Origin: Xenoacremonium recifei
Lineage: Eukaryota > Ascomycota > Sordariomycetes > Hypocreales > Nectriaceae
Reading direction: 5' to 3'
Length of the DNA: 11,349 nucleotides
Assembly: GCA_012184525.1 (NCBI GenBank)
Contig: WOFQ01000187.1
Coordinates: 1 to 11,349, forward strand
Made by a program: the position numbers and the translations under genes. This document shows, in pieces, positions 1 to 6,941 of this stretch. Numbering within the stretch: position 1 is the first letter of the stretch; each line of letters begins with the position of its first letter. The notes beneath the pieces were generated by a model. The model had not been told where the DNA came from. It worked only from the letters and a program-made list of their open reading frames with translations, and ran no database searches.

Positions 1-2
1 TC

Positions 3-89
3 CTCGTCAGCGAGGACAGATGCGCAGCAATTGCCGCCAATTTCGACCGGTTTGAAGGACCGGGTGAACCTGAGTCGTATTTCGGCTGA
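3..89 (+). CDS. possible C-terminal tail of an upstream gene (partial, unidentified)
   Basis: The plus frame beginning at base 3 is open from the window edge to a TGA at 87-89. It gives 28 residues ending in a mixed polar/acidic tail (ANFDRFEGPGEPESYFG). The composition resembles a real protein C-terminus, but there is no family match I can name. The minus strand is also open in more than one frame here, so the coding strand is not settled. The call rests only on composition and on an uninterrupted frame at the edge. Confidence 0.2.
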   Translation, partial: LVSEDRCAAIAANFDRFEGPGEPESYFG

Positions 90-275
90 AACCAGCCCTT
101 CGCAGACTGTACAGCCCCAATAGCGCATACAGCTGCGGAATCAACGAGAAAACCCGAACGAACGCCGATAAACAAAGGAAAGGAGAGAAGAGACAGAGGG
201 GACTAGTCTTAGTGACGGAGACAGACTTTCTGGAAGAACTGGGCTGTTTCCGCCAATTTGACGTAGTCTTCGAAG
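90..275. other. gene-free stretch between the left edge and the PDC fragment
   Basis: I see no confident gene here. The segment 165-205 is purine-rich on the plus strand. On the minus strand, a frame one base off the PDC reading frame is open from about 330 down to a TAA at 209-211, and it reads like plausible coding sequence (GTDFEDYVKLAETAQFFQKV). It could be an alternative PDC C-terminus reached by a frameshift or an unrecognised intron, or simply 3' untranslated sequence. Confidence 0.35.
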
Positions 276-1218
276 TCAGTGCCTATTGCCCGGTTGATGG
301 CTTGCGTGGGTGAGGGTGACAGCCTCATCCCCTAGCTTGCGGTGCTTAGTTGGGTGCATTGCGTGTAGGGTATCCAGAAGTGACTGTGGTGCATCCATCT
401 TCCCCATCTGTATCTTGACCAGCTGGATTCCTTCACGATCATAAAAGCTTGTATCCCCAAGAAGCTTACTTAATTCGTGCTTGGTTCTAACTTCCAGCTT
501 TGTGGTGCTTTGACCCCCAAACACATTACACAGTTCTTCATACTGCCAGTGGCCTATGTCATTACACTCTGCATCCTCTCCATGAATCAGACGTTCGACT
601 GTATAACCATCGTTGCAAATACAAAATCTAAGAGAGTAGCCATTAGAAACAAATGTAAAATGTCCTGCCATATTAGAATGTAAGCTACATCATGACATTT
701 AGTCGATGTCTTATCATAGTTGTGATCTCTTGTGCCGTGAGTTGGATGGCACCGTCTCCTACAAATAGGATAGTTCTCCTCTCGTCCTCATTGTCCTTTG
801 CGGCAAGAGCTGCTCCTTGAGCGGCCCCGACCGACCAACCAATGCTACACCAAAGCATCTGGGTCAACGCAGTAATCTTGGCGGGGAACGAAGTACCCCA
901 AATCCCAAAGCTTGAGGTACCAGAGTCGGTGACAACAATGTCACCGCTACATAAGAAACAACTCATTCTATTCCAGAACCATTGGTGAGTGATTGGCGAT
1001 GAAACGTCGTCCGGAATAATCTTTGGAGTTGACGAAATTGTCAAGAGTCGTATGTTCTGCAGGTTCGCAGGATCAAGGCGATGTCCAACCTTCTGAAGGA
1101 GGCTTTTGACCCTCATGTCGCGAACCTCATTTCCCCCAACACTTACACTCGAGCAATAGAAGTCGATAGTCTCTAACGTGTCAGTATTGTAAGAGAACCC
1201 GCCGGTGTTAAGATCAGT
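276..1218 (-). pseudogene. pyruvate decarboxylase-like (ThDP-dependent) C-terminal half, 5'-truncated
   Basis: This matches the central and C-terminal thiamine-diphosphate-binding part of fungal pyruvate/indolepyruvate decarboxylases, cytosolic enzymes that convert 2-oxo acids to aldehydes plus CO2. Recognisable blocks in order are DLNTGGFSYNTDTLETIDF, GDIVVTDSGTSSFGIWGTSFP, LWCSIGWSVGAAQGAALAA, the ThDP motif GDGAIQLTAQEITTM, and after splicing CNDGYTVERLIHGEDAE, then the family's terminal VKIQMGKMDAP block. The Mg/ThDP ligands (Asp of GDG, Asn and Gly of CNDG) and the conserved Glu of GYTVE are present. The first Asn of the usual NN pair is Cys. A 61-nt intron (628-688) joins the two open frames exactly. 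Roughly the first 290 of about 570 residues are absent: homology stops at about 1218, where an SDR gene begins on the other strand. The ATG at 1261-1263 lies in antisense SDR sequence and is not a family start. Without its N-terminal domain the fragment should not be a working enzyme. The C-terminus after MDAP is uncertain. Confidence 0.85.
628..688 (-). other. spliceosomal intron (61 nt) in the PDC fragment
   Basis: Read on the minus strand, the intron starts GTAGCT at 688 and ends TCTCTTAG at 628, with a branch-like TTCTAATGG about 12 nt upstream of the acceptor. Splicing restores the conserved run LNVMIFCICNDGYTVERL, with the same spacing between GDG and the following NDG as in yeast PDC. 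Size and signals are typical of filamentous ascomycetes. The donor is slightly non-consensus (GTAGCT rather than GTAAGT). Confidence 0.8.
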
Positions 1219-1921
1219 GCAGCGTATAGTCAGCATCTCTTCATTCGCTGCCATTATCGACATGTCTCACGGGTTGCGTCCCAGTTATCAATATTCCGAG
1301 AAGGACTGGAACCCAATATCGTATGAAGAAGCGGCGAACACGGAATTAGGCCCGGTCGCATATTGTGCTTCTAAAGCTTTGGCTGAAAGGGCAATGTGGG
1401 ATTGGACTAGTTCCAACAAGAACCAGATCAACTTTACGTTAACGACAATAAACCCGCCTTGGGTGTTCGGCCCCTATGTCGGGGAACCTGATCTCAGTAA
1501 CCTGTCGGAGTCTATGGCCAGCTTATGGGGTCTTGTCGATGCAGAGTCCGTTCCTCCTACTGACTTTGCCGGCTTTGTCGACGTACGCGATGTTGCACAG
1601 GCCGTACTCTCAGCCCTCATCAATCTGCAAACTGCTGGCCGTCGATTCCTGCTCGGCTCCCATTTTGATTGGCAGACAGCGGCAGATATTCTTCGTGATG
1701 ACCTGCGGGAAAGGATTCCAGAATTACGCGAGCGAATTCCCAAAGGATGTCCTGGATTCGGGTGCAAAGAAGAAGTTTATATGATAGTGAGCACGAACGC
1801 GGAGGAGATGCTGGCGGTTAAATGGACGCCGCTTCATGTGACGCTTTATGATGCATTGTCACAGTTGCTACAGGCTGAAGTTAAATATAAATCAGATGTG
1901 AGAGAGCAAAACGGGAAATAG
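1214..1921 (+). pseudogene. extended SDR / NAD(P)-dependent reductase (GRE2- or cinnamoyl-CoA-reductase-like), N-terminally truncated
   Basis: This is the C-terminal two thirds of an extended short-chain dehydrogenase/reductase of the kind that reduces aldehydes or ketones with NADPH. Visible family blocks are VQRIVSISSFAAIID (strand plus catalytic Ser), YSEKDWNPISYEEA, the catalytic AYCASKALAERAMWDW (Tyr and Lys of YxxxK), TTINPPWVFGP, FVDVRDVAQAVLSAL, RIPKGCPGF, and a normal C-terminal helix ending near LSQLLQAE with a short extra tail to the TAG at 1919-1921. The Rossmann glycine motif and about the first 115 residues are missing. The frame opens only with a GTG at 1205, and the DNA immediately to the left is PDC coding sequence on the other strand. 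There is therefore no native start or promoter, and a functional enzyme is unlikely. No intron is evident and no internal stop is present, so the truncation may be fairly recent. Exact substrate cannot be inferred. Confidence 0.83.
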
Positions 1922-2058
1922 ATCCATAGTTTAGCGGTGCTATTGTTCAAGGAGCAGTAAATGTTTCTTTCAAGTCCTCATAAATACAAAAATATTCATA
2001 TGCATACTACATATCACGACCCATGTGGGACTTGCAATTAATAAGGCACGTGCAACAG
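1922..2058. other. AT-rich spacer downstream of the SDR fragment
   Basis: No coding potential is visible. The stretch is rich in A/T (TAAATACAAAAATATTCATATGCA) and would contain the SDR fragment's 3' untranslated and polyadenylation region. It holds one perfect 8-bp palindrome GCACGTGC, an E-box core, at about 2046-2053, just left of the candidate LTR. Confidence 0.4.
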
Positions 2059-2407
2059 TGTCACGACCAAGAAACCTCTCATAAGTCACATGACAGTGAC
2101 CTATAATAATCAACTAATCCAAAGGAGGTCACGCAAGTTCACCAGTGATCCCCAGTGATCCTGTGGGAAAGATGGGTGAACTGAGTGAGCCTCATCCCAA
2201 CCTGAAGTATATAGACAGTTCTTTGCACCTCAGAATAGCCTATTTAACTTCTCAGCTATTAGTATAACTTGGCTACCATAAGCTACTTCTGCATTACTAA
2301 ATGTAATACCTCAGTCAATACTCAGATCTATATAACTATCCTACTTGCCAATAAGGAGCCCTACGACTCGTCGACCTTACCATAGAGTTAAAAGACTGGT
2401 CGTTACA
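2059..2407. repeat. candidate LTR (349 bp; solo LTR or relic of an LTR retrotransposon)
   Basis: The segment begins TGTCACGACC (2059-2068) and ends GGTCGTTACA (2398-2407). These form an imperfect 10-bp inverted pair (9 of 10) with the TG...CA ends typical of LTRs. Inside are a TATA-like GTATATAGAC at about 2205-2214 followed by pyrimidine-rich sequence, a tandem CCAGTGATCC/CCAGTGATCC at about 2141-2160, and an inverted pair AGTTCACC...GGTGAACT at about 2135-2182. No flanking target-site duplication is seen (AACAG on the left, GTCAT on the right). No second copy occurs in the window and no convincing primer-binding site follows, so it could be a decayed solo LTR or a chance arrangement. Confidence 0.42.
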
Positions 2408-2591
2408 GTCATATCATGATATTGCTCGTGTGTCCCATCGGGTCTTGTAGATAAGGTCTCTATGTGAGACTATTAATCTCTTTACCAGACGGTACCTATA
2501 TTACTACCAGGCACTCAGTCAGTCATCTTAAGTTGACGGAGTGTTGTCTGATAGACCCAGTCTCTGTGTCCTACAACACGATTTCTCAACC
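2408..2591. other. gene-free stretch after the candidate LTR
   Basis: No supportable gene is present. A perfect 12-bp palindrome ATATCATGATAT lies at 2411-2422, only three bases past the LTR end. One plus frame is open from 2464 to 2685 but has no recognisable composition and overlaps the better relic frame that starts at 2592. Confidence 0.35.
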
Positions 2592-3145
2592 ATGTTGTCA
2601 AAGGTCACCGAGGAGATTTGCTACGAGAGGACGTACGACTATTGGTTGGGATATTTGGAAAAAGCTTCTCAAAGAGAGTTTTTAAGCTTCAGTAGAAATC
2701 AGCTTCATTGACCGACAAATTCACAACTATGAGGACGCTAGTTCGCGACATAAACGAGTTTGTGGAATGTGATAGCCAGGATGCTAACCAACAGAGAGCT
2801 GAGAAAAAGGGAGTCATCTTGGGCTCCTATAGATACAAGACGGAATTGGCACCGATTGAGGCTAACTATCAACCATTGCGAGGAGTGCAAGAGTACAGAG
2901 ACAAGCTGATGACTCTCAAAATGGGGATGGATGGCGCGATACAAGGAATCAACTCGCAATGAAGAGGCCTCTGGAAGCTTCTCATTGAACCAAAGGTTTG
3001 GAAATCGAGGGACAATTCGATGCTCACAATCTAAGAACTTCGAGATTCTGCTAAGATCATTCTTGCATTTGTGGATAGCGTTACTGAAGTGAGCCACGAA
3101 CTAAAGCCAACGATTCCGACTATCGAACCCACGGCTAAGGGGTGA
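2592..3145 (+). pseudogene. decayed coding sequence of unknown family
   Basis: Two plus-strand frames in succession look like old coding sequence. One runs from an ATG at 2592 to a TGA at 2709-2711 (39 residues, helix-like, YDYWLGYLEKASQREFLSF). The second, one frameshift away, runs from about 2708 to 3145 and is broken by TGA at 2960-2962 and TAA at 3032-3034 before ending at TGA 3143-3145. Ignoring the stops, the second frame is rich in charged and hydrophobic residues with a helical pattern (RDINEFVECDSQDANQQRAE; ELRDSAKIILAFVDSVTEV). I do not recognise the family. Each internal stop in the second frame is one C-to-T step from a sense codon (CGA or CAA). It may be a relic gene or the internal part of a mobile element whose LTR lies to the left. 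The minus strand is also open here, but less convincingly. Confidence 0.4.
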
Positions 3146-3469
3146 AGAAGAGATTGCCAGACTAGGCTGTTCTTGTCTACAGTAAGACGGGTGCACCTGC
3201 TGATAGATCGCGAGATAGCGAGTTACGTAAGAAGATGAGGGATAGTGGTTTAAATGGTTATTTCTACTGTGTGCTCGAAATATTACATTAATTGTTGGCG
3301 TAACCGCGCTGGGAAAATTCTCCGCGTTTCCGGCTTCAAAACTCATGGAGGTTCCGCCAGCCTTTCGTCGCATCGAGACTCAGTCTGCAAGCCGGGCCTA
3401 CCTCGACAATTATCCCAACATTGAATATGGGTCGAGGTTTGCATCCTGCAAGTGGTCTTCCCTCATCGA
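3146..3469. other. interval between the relic and the C6 regulator, with a short open plus frame
   Basis: No firm gene. A plus-strand frame with ATG at 3345-3347 is open to TAA 3471-3473 (42 residues; it contains FRRIETQSASRAYLDNYPNI). The frame stays open leftward to about 3244. It could be the last exon of a lost gene, but this stretch must also carry the 3' untranslated region of the convergent regulator, whose stop it overlaps. A minus-strand frame (3101-3373) has no recognisable features. Confidence 0.3.
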
Positions 3470-5329
3470 CTAAGTTAAAATTACTCTCGCTCCAAGACTA
3501 TCCATTGCTTCTCTCCATCCGAAAAATTGGTCCTGGTGCATTCTCCGAAGTCTCCAACACTCTTCCATGACAATAAGACCCTTCCAAGTTATGCCAGGGG
3601 GCTGAGCTTCTTGCAACACCTTGTCAAGAATCCCACGAAACCGGTGTTGCTGTGACTCGCTTATGGCCATACTCCCAGCAATAGTATACGGCCAGGCTGT
3701 CCGCATAAAAAGGCGTCTGGGGAGAACCTCAAGTTTCGCAAGGCAAATATTGACGAAGTTTTGGTCGATTTCAGTTCTTCCGGACGCGATTGGAGCAATG
3801 GCAACTTGGAACAAAACTTTGGCACCATAAGCCCAGATAAGACTGATCATTGTAGTATCGGGATTTAGGTCCGCAGCTGCATTCGAGAGTCCCCCAATAT
3901 CTCCTTGGAGGATCCGAATGACAGAATCGAGCTCTTTTTCAAGTTCGCTGCTTCGTCGCCGTAGTTCTCGGATTAAATCTTGATGTATTTGGCTTTGGTG
4001 CGTCAGCTTGAATTTTTCGAGTCCTGCGATTTTGGATACAACGGCGAAGACTCGACCTTGGCAGCCCATGAAGTCCTGCGTCTTGATTGTGCCGCAATCT
4101 AGAAGAGGTAGATAGTCGAAGGCACAAGGGCAGTACGATATGGCACCGAAGGTAGATGTTGCAAGAACATCGATCCAAACAAAGTTGAAAATACAAAGTT
4201 CCAGCGACCGTCGTCGTGCATCATGTTCAGGCAAGCTCGATAAGACGACTTCTATAACTGATGTTGAATTGCGATTCTCATGCGGAACGGCCGTCTCAAT
4301 ATGATTGAAGACCTTCCTTGCGGCTTGGTGATGCAGTTCCCATTGGCCTTGAAGCATACTGAAGATCTCGAGCGTCTCCAAATGAGCGATGATATCGAGA
4401 AGGTGGACCGCGGCCCAAACGAAATCTTCCAGTGGCAACGGCTTCATAAGGGCAAAATGGTCGACCTCTTCCCGAAGTATGGATATAGACCGATTCTGTA
4501 GCCTGCTCACTTTGGGCGAAAGTCCAATCTCATTGATACTAGGCCCCTGGGTCAACGAATGCTCGAAGCAGGCACTCACACTCAGAGCTGAGCTGAACAA
4601 GGCTTCTCTGCTGATGAGCCGATTAAGCATCCAGTTGCGTTCGAAGTTGCTATTTAGCTTGCAGAACGTATGCGTGATTGGGTGAATGACGTCGAGAAAC
4701 AGCATGAGGAGTCTCGTCTCTTCTCGCGAAGAACCTTCGGGTCCAGGCCGTAGGCTTTGCATCCTGCTGTCCCACCATATGGTGTCGGGGTGCCGTTGCC
4801 AGATATTAACACCACTTGTCAAGTAAATGATGGAAGATGATGGAAGGCTGTCGCAGGGGATTTGATTCAAGGAAGTCTTATTGGCACTCAAGGAGTCAGA
4901 TAGCCGTTGTTGATGGTCGTTGCTCCCAGAGCCGAGAGGCAAGAGGCCAATCGCGACAGAAGTAGTGTCCCGGGACTCAAGTTTCCTAGATACTCTGTAG
5001 TGGAGCTCCGCAACAGTACGTAGAGCTTTTGCTTCATTGGACTCGAGGACGTCTTTCCATGATGCTCTGCTGGTAATCCAAGGTGGCGCCGGTACCTCAA
5101 ACCCGTAGCATGCAAGGTCTCTCAGCCGACACGTACGACATGCTGGTAGCTGCTCGTCGCACTTCTTCTTTCGGATTCGGCAGGTGAGACAACCCCTGCG
5201 ACTACGTGTCCCGTCCGATGCTGATTGCTGCTGGTTCCTCTGCGGCATGGTGGCTGATTGCCGAGAGGAGGGGCCGTGGAGCAGAGAGCTCGAGATGCCT
5301 ATCGATACAAGATAGCCTTGTCTACTCAC
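3470..5329 (-). CDS. Zn2Cys6 fungal transcription factor with Fungal_trans_2-type domain
   Basis: This is a nuclear DNA-binding regulator. The binuclear zinc cluster is complete: Cys47, Cys50, Cys57, Cys64, Cys67 and Cys74 in the arrangement C-x2-C-x6-C-x6-C-x2-C-x6-C, with a basic RIRKKK between Cys50 and Cys57. The rest resembles the fungal-specific domain of PF11951-type regulators: a block around LLMLFLDVIHPITHTFCKL followed by WMLNRLISREALFSSALSVS, then long helical segments to the C-terminus (GWREAMDSLGARVILT). The open frame gives 619 residues. The more likely start is the internal Met28 (5246-5248), which leaves a normal short basic/Gln-rich leader MPQRNQQQSASDGTRSRRG before the first Cys; residues 1-27 would then be 5' leader. 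No intron is needed, and there are no internal stops. It is transcribed away from the hydrolase-like gene at 5950, a common layout for a pathway-specific regulator and its target; this role is inference. A coding frame this long without breaks contrasts with its decayed neighbours. Confidence 0.92.
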   Translation of the reverse strand: MSRQGYLVSIGISSSLLHGPSSRQSATMPQRNQQQSASDGTRSRRGCLTCRIRKKKCDEQLPACRTCRLRDLACYGFEVPAPPWITSRASWKDVLESNEAKALRTVAELHYRVSRKLESRDTTSVAIGLLPLGSGSNDHQQRLSDSLSANKTSLNQIPCDSLPSSSIIYLTSGVNIWQRHPDTIWWDSRMQSLRPGPEGSSREETRLLMLFLDVIHPITHTFCKLNSNFERNWMLNRLISREALFSSALSVSACFEHSLTQGPSINEIGLSPKVSRLQNRSISILREEVDHFALMKPLPLEDFVWAAVHLLDIIAHLETLEIFSMLQGQWELHHQAARKVFNHIETAVPHENRNSTSVIEVVLSSLPEHDARRRSLELCIFNFVWIDVLATSTFGAISYCPCAFDYLPLLDCGTIKTQDFMGCQGRVFAVVSKIAGLEKFKLTHQSQIHQDLIRELRRRSSELEKELDSVIRILQGDIGGLSNAAADLNPDTTMISLIWAYGAKVLFQVAIAPIASGRTEIDQNFVNICLAKLEVLPRRLFMRTAWPYTIAGSMAISESQQHRFRGILDKVLQEAQPPGITWKGLIVMEECWRLRRMHQDQFFGWREAMDSLGARVILT

Positions 5330-5675
5330 GCTACTTCATATCAGCAGCATGTCCCAATGGGCATGTACTCTCCAAGGCCGAGATAAGCTGATCTTTGGCC
5401 AGTGTTGTACACAAAGCGTGCGGCAGGTGGCTTGTATTGCTTGTGGTTGTTCGTTTCAAGACAAGTTGATGTCTGCAACTGTGGCTTGAGGAGGTCATTA
5501 CGGATGCTCCTCTTGAAAGTTTCACTAGCCCAATCATTCACATAGTATTGGCTTTTGAAATGTTTGACAAAAAACCCGCACTCTAGGGAGCCCAACTGCA
5601 GGGCTCGTGATGTAACCGTTGGTGTGGACTGTGCCGCACACCACAACAACCAGCCTTGCCATTGGCTGCTATTTT

Positions 5676-5690
5676 CCACCGCCCCGGTGG
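5676..5690. promoter_or_regulatory. everted CCG-N3-CGG palindrome, candidate Zn2Cys6 binding site
   Basis: CCACCG and CGGTGG are perfect 6-bp inverted arms around CCC. The core is CCG-N3-CGG, that is, CGG triplets in everted orientation. Zn2Cys6 dimers characteristically bind paired CGG/CCG triplets, and the adjacent gene encodes such a factor, so autoregulation or control of the hydrolase is plausible. Binding by this protein is unproven. Confidence 0.4.
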
Positions 5691-5830
5691 CTGTCGGCTT
5701 AGCTCAAATCGACCGCGCTTAAGCTAAACTACTTTGAGACCTCATGCGCTGACATGCAAGGTTGCAGATGGATTAATCCCCGTGCTTCTCTCGTATAAGT
5801 ACGAAGTTCATGCAGAGGATCGCTTGGCTA

Positions 5831-5840
5831 TATAAGTATG
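5831..5840 (+). promoter_or_regulatory. TATA-like element of the hydrolase gene
   Basis: CTATATAAGTATG (about 5829-5840) is the best TATA match upstream of the ATG at 5950, 110-120 bases away, with CT-rich sequence following. A second similar motif TATAAGTACG lies at 5794-5803. Confidence 0.5.
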
Positions 5841-5949
5841 CCCTCGCTCCGAAGTTCAATACACTCACCACCAGTCACTCTTGCATCCTCTTCAGAGTGC
5901 GCGAGTGTCACGCGTGTCTCGAGATAACCAGTTCAGATTGCAAAACACC

Positions 5950-6796
5950 ATGTCGTGTCCTCAGTGTTTTGCTGGACATATCAATCCGGGCACTCCCACT
6001 GGTCGCTGGGATGTCGCTCATGGGCTAAGAACCTATATTGCAGAGCCTCCGGCCGGCAATAGTCCGACGGGTATCATTGTCATAATCCCCGACGCCTTTG
6101 GAGTTGACTTTGTCAACAACCAGATTCTAGCAGATCATTATGCTTCAGCTGCAAACTATCTGGTCTATTTGCCTGATTTCATGAATGGTAAGGTAGATAT
6201 TTGTTTATATGTTGGAAAAGCGAGATGACTAACGTCCTCCCTCACAGGAAATGCTGCTCCTGTCAGGACAATGATCAACATGGCGCACCTTTGGGATGAG
6301 AGTGAATCTTGGTTCTCCAAGCCGTAAGCTCCCTCAGGGCCAAAGATAAAGATTTCTTGACTGATTGACAACTAGATACTATCTCGTTGCTACGATGTTG
6401 GACTTTGTTCCATTCCTTTATCGAAATCGCTTCAGTATTTGCTGGCCAAGGGTGACTGACTTCTTAAAAGAAATCCAGCATCATAACGAGACAACCCTTC
6501 CGGTCGGAATTGCAGGTTTCTGCTGGGGTGGACTACATGCTATCAGACTCACCCACGACACGGCGGAAACAAAAACTGCCAGTGGTCACGCACTAGCAGA
6601 TGCGTTTTTTACCGCCCACCCAAGCAACGTGGATGTCGTCCAGGATATAGGCAATGTCAGACGTAATCTATCTATTGCCATTGGCGACGATGATGGCGTA
6701 ATGGGAATCAAGCAAGTATGGCAAGCTGAATCAATCTTGGCAAGCAACGACGTTGATACGAGAGTCGTCATCTACCCTACATTAACAATGACATAA
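5950..6796 (+). CDS. dienelactone hydrolase family protein (alpha/beta hydrolase), three exons, C-terminally truncated
   Basis: Exons 5950-6187, 6248-6323 and 6376-6796 join in frame to 244 codons plus TAA. The start MSCPQCFAGHINPGTP is the typical beginning of fungal dienelactone hydrolase-family proteins, cytosolic alpha/beta hydrolases related to enzymes of aromatic-ring catabolism. Further family blocks are GIIVIIPDAFGVDFVNNQIL, LVYLPDFMNG, the nucleophile elbow GFCWGG (Cys154 in the spliced protein), AFFTAHPS, and the acidic motif IAIGDDDG (Asp211 in the position of the family's catalytic Asp). The protein then ends VIYPTLTMT. Relatives continue past YP into a GxGHGF-like segment that supplies the catalytic His, followed by a terminal helix, roughly 40-45 more residues. 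That part is absent, so catalysis is doubtful. Homology stops at about 6778, and a LINE element begins within about 110-160 bases. The ATG sits in a good context (ACACCATGT). It could be a pseudogene; I list it as a CDS because the reading frame up to the break is clean. Confidence 0.82.
6188..6247 (+). other. intron 1 of the hydrolase gene (60 nt)
   Basis: The donor is GTAAGG at 6188, the acceptor CACAG ends at 6247, and a branch-like GACTAAC lies at about 6226-6233. It splits the Gly codon of the DFMNG motif in phase 1; joining gives the family-typical DFMNGNAAP. All signals are good fungal matches. Confidence 0.88.
6324..6375 (+). other. intron 2 of the hydrolase gene (52 nt)
   Basis: The donor is GTAAGC at 6324, the acceptor ACTAG ends at 6375, and the likely branch TTGACTGAT is about 13-18 nt upstream of the acceptor. 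Joining gives FSKPYYLV, matching the family's KPYY segment, and keeps the frame to the end. Confidence 0.83.
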
Positions 6797-6941
6797 TGAC
6801 TTGTAGTAGAAAAACCCTCTTTTGTAATCTTACTTTCTTGGCACGCTAGTGTTAAGAAAGTGATAGTAACTACAGCATTTTCCTTAACAGCGCACGACAG
6901 ACGACCCAAACCTGCGCTTCGCGCAGCCTCCAGCGGCGGCG
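6797..6941 (+). other. junction between the truncated hydrolase and LINE ORF1 (includes the probable LINE 5' UTR)
   Basis: Positions 6797-6889 are AT-rich and show no coding continuation of the hydrolase. From about 6890 the base composition switches to GC-rich (CAGCGCACGACAGACG...) and continues so into ORF1. The LINE 5' end is therefore most simply placed near 6890, with a leader of about 50 bases, although anywhere from 6779 onward is possible. The ORF1 ATG lies in a strong context (GGCGATGG). Confidence 0.45.

Larger units (their letters stand above)
5330..5949. promoter_or_regulatory. divergent intergenic (bidirectional promoter) region between the C6 regulator and the hydrolase gene
   Basis: This roughly 0.6-kb region must hold the promoters of both divergent genes. 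Visible elements are a CCAAT box on the plus strand (5530-5534) and one on the minus strand (ATTGG at 5661-5665), both potential Hap/CBC sites. A palindrome CCACCG-CCC-CGGTGG lies at 5676-5690. Two TATA-like TATAAGTA motifs (5794 and 5831) lie upstream of the hydrolase, followed by a pyrimidine-rich CACCACCAGTCACTCTTGCATCC stretch that could hold the transcription start. A minus-strand frame 5341-5679 is open but looks incidental. Function is inferred from position and motif content only. Confidence 0.6.

Noticed and set aside
1205..1216. GTG at 1205 as an SDR start codon
   Set aside because: GTG is not a normal eukaryotic start, and the DNA from 1205 to 1213 belongs to the decarboxylase on the other strand.
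685..1263. ATG at 1261-1263 as the true start of the decarboxylase
   Set aside because: The first 15 residues from this ATG are antisense to SDR codons (SISSFAAIID) and have no counterpart in the decarboxylase family.
2408..2440. Primer-binding site after the candidate LTR
   Set aside because: The bases following the LTR end do not match any tRNA 3' complement I recognise. Only a 12-bp palindrome is seen.
2738..3097. Minus-strand 119-residue open frame
   Set aside because: The plus-strand relic frame over the same bases has more protein-like composition, and no motif supports the minus frame.
5341..5679. 112-residue minus-strand open frame between the regulator and the hydrolase
   Set aside because: No domain or family resemblance, and it occupies the divergent promoter. 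Low-information composition; most likely incidental.
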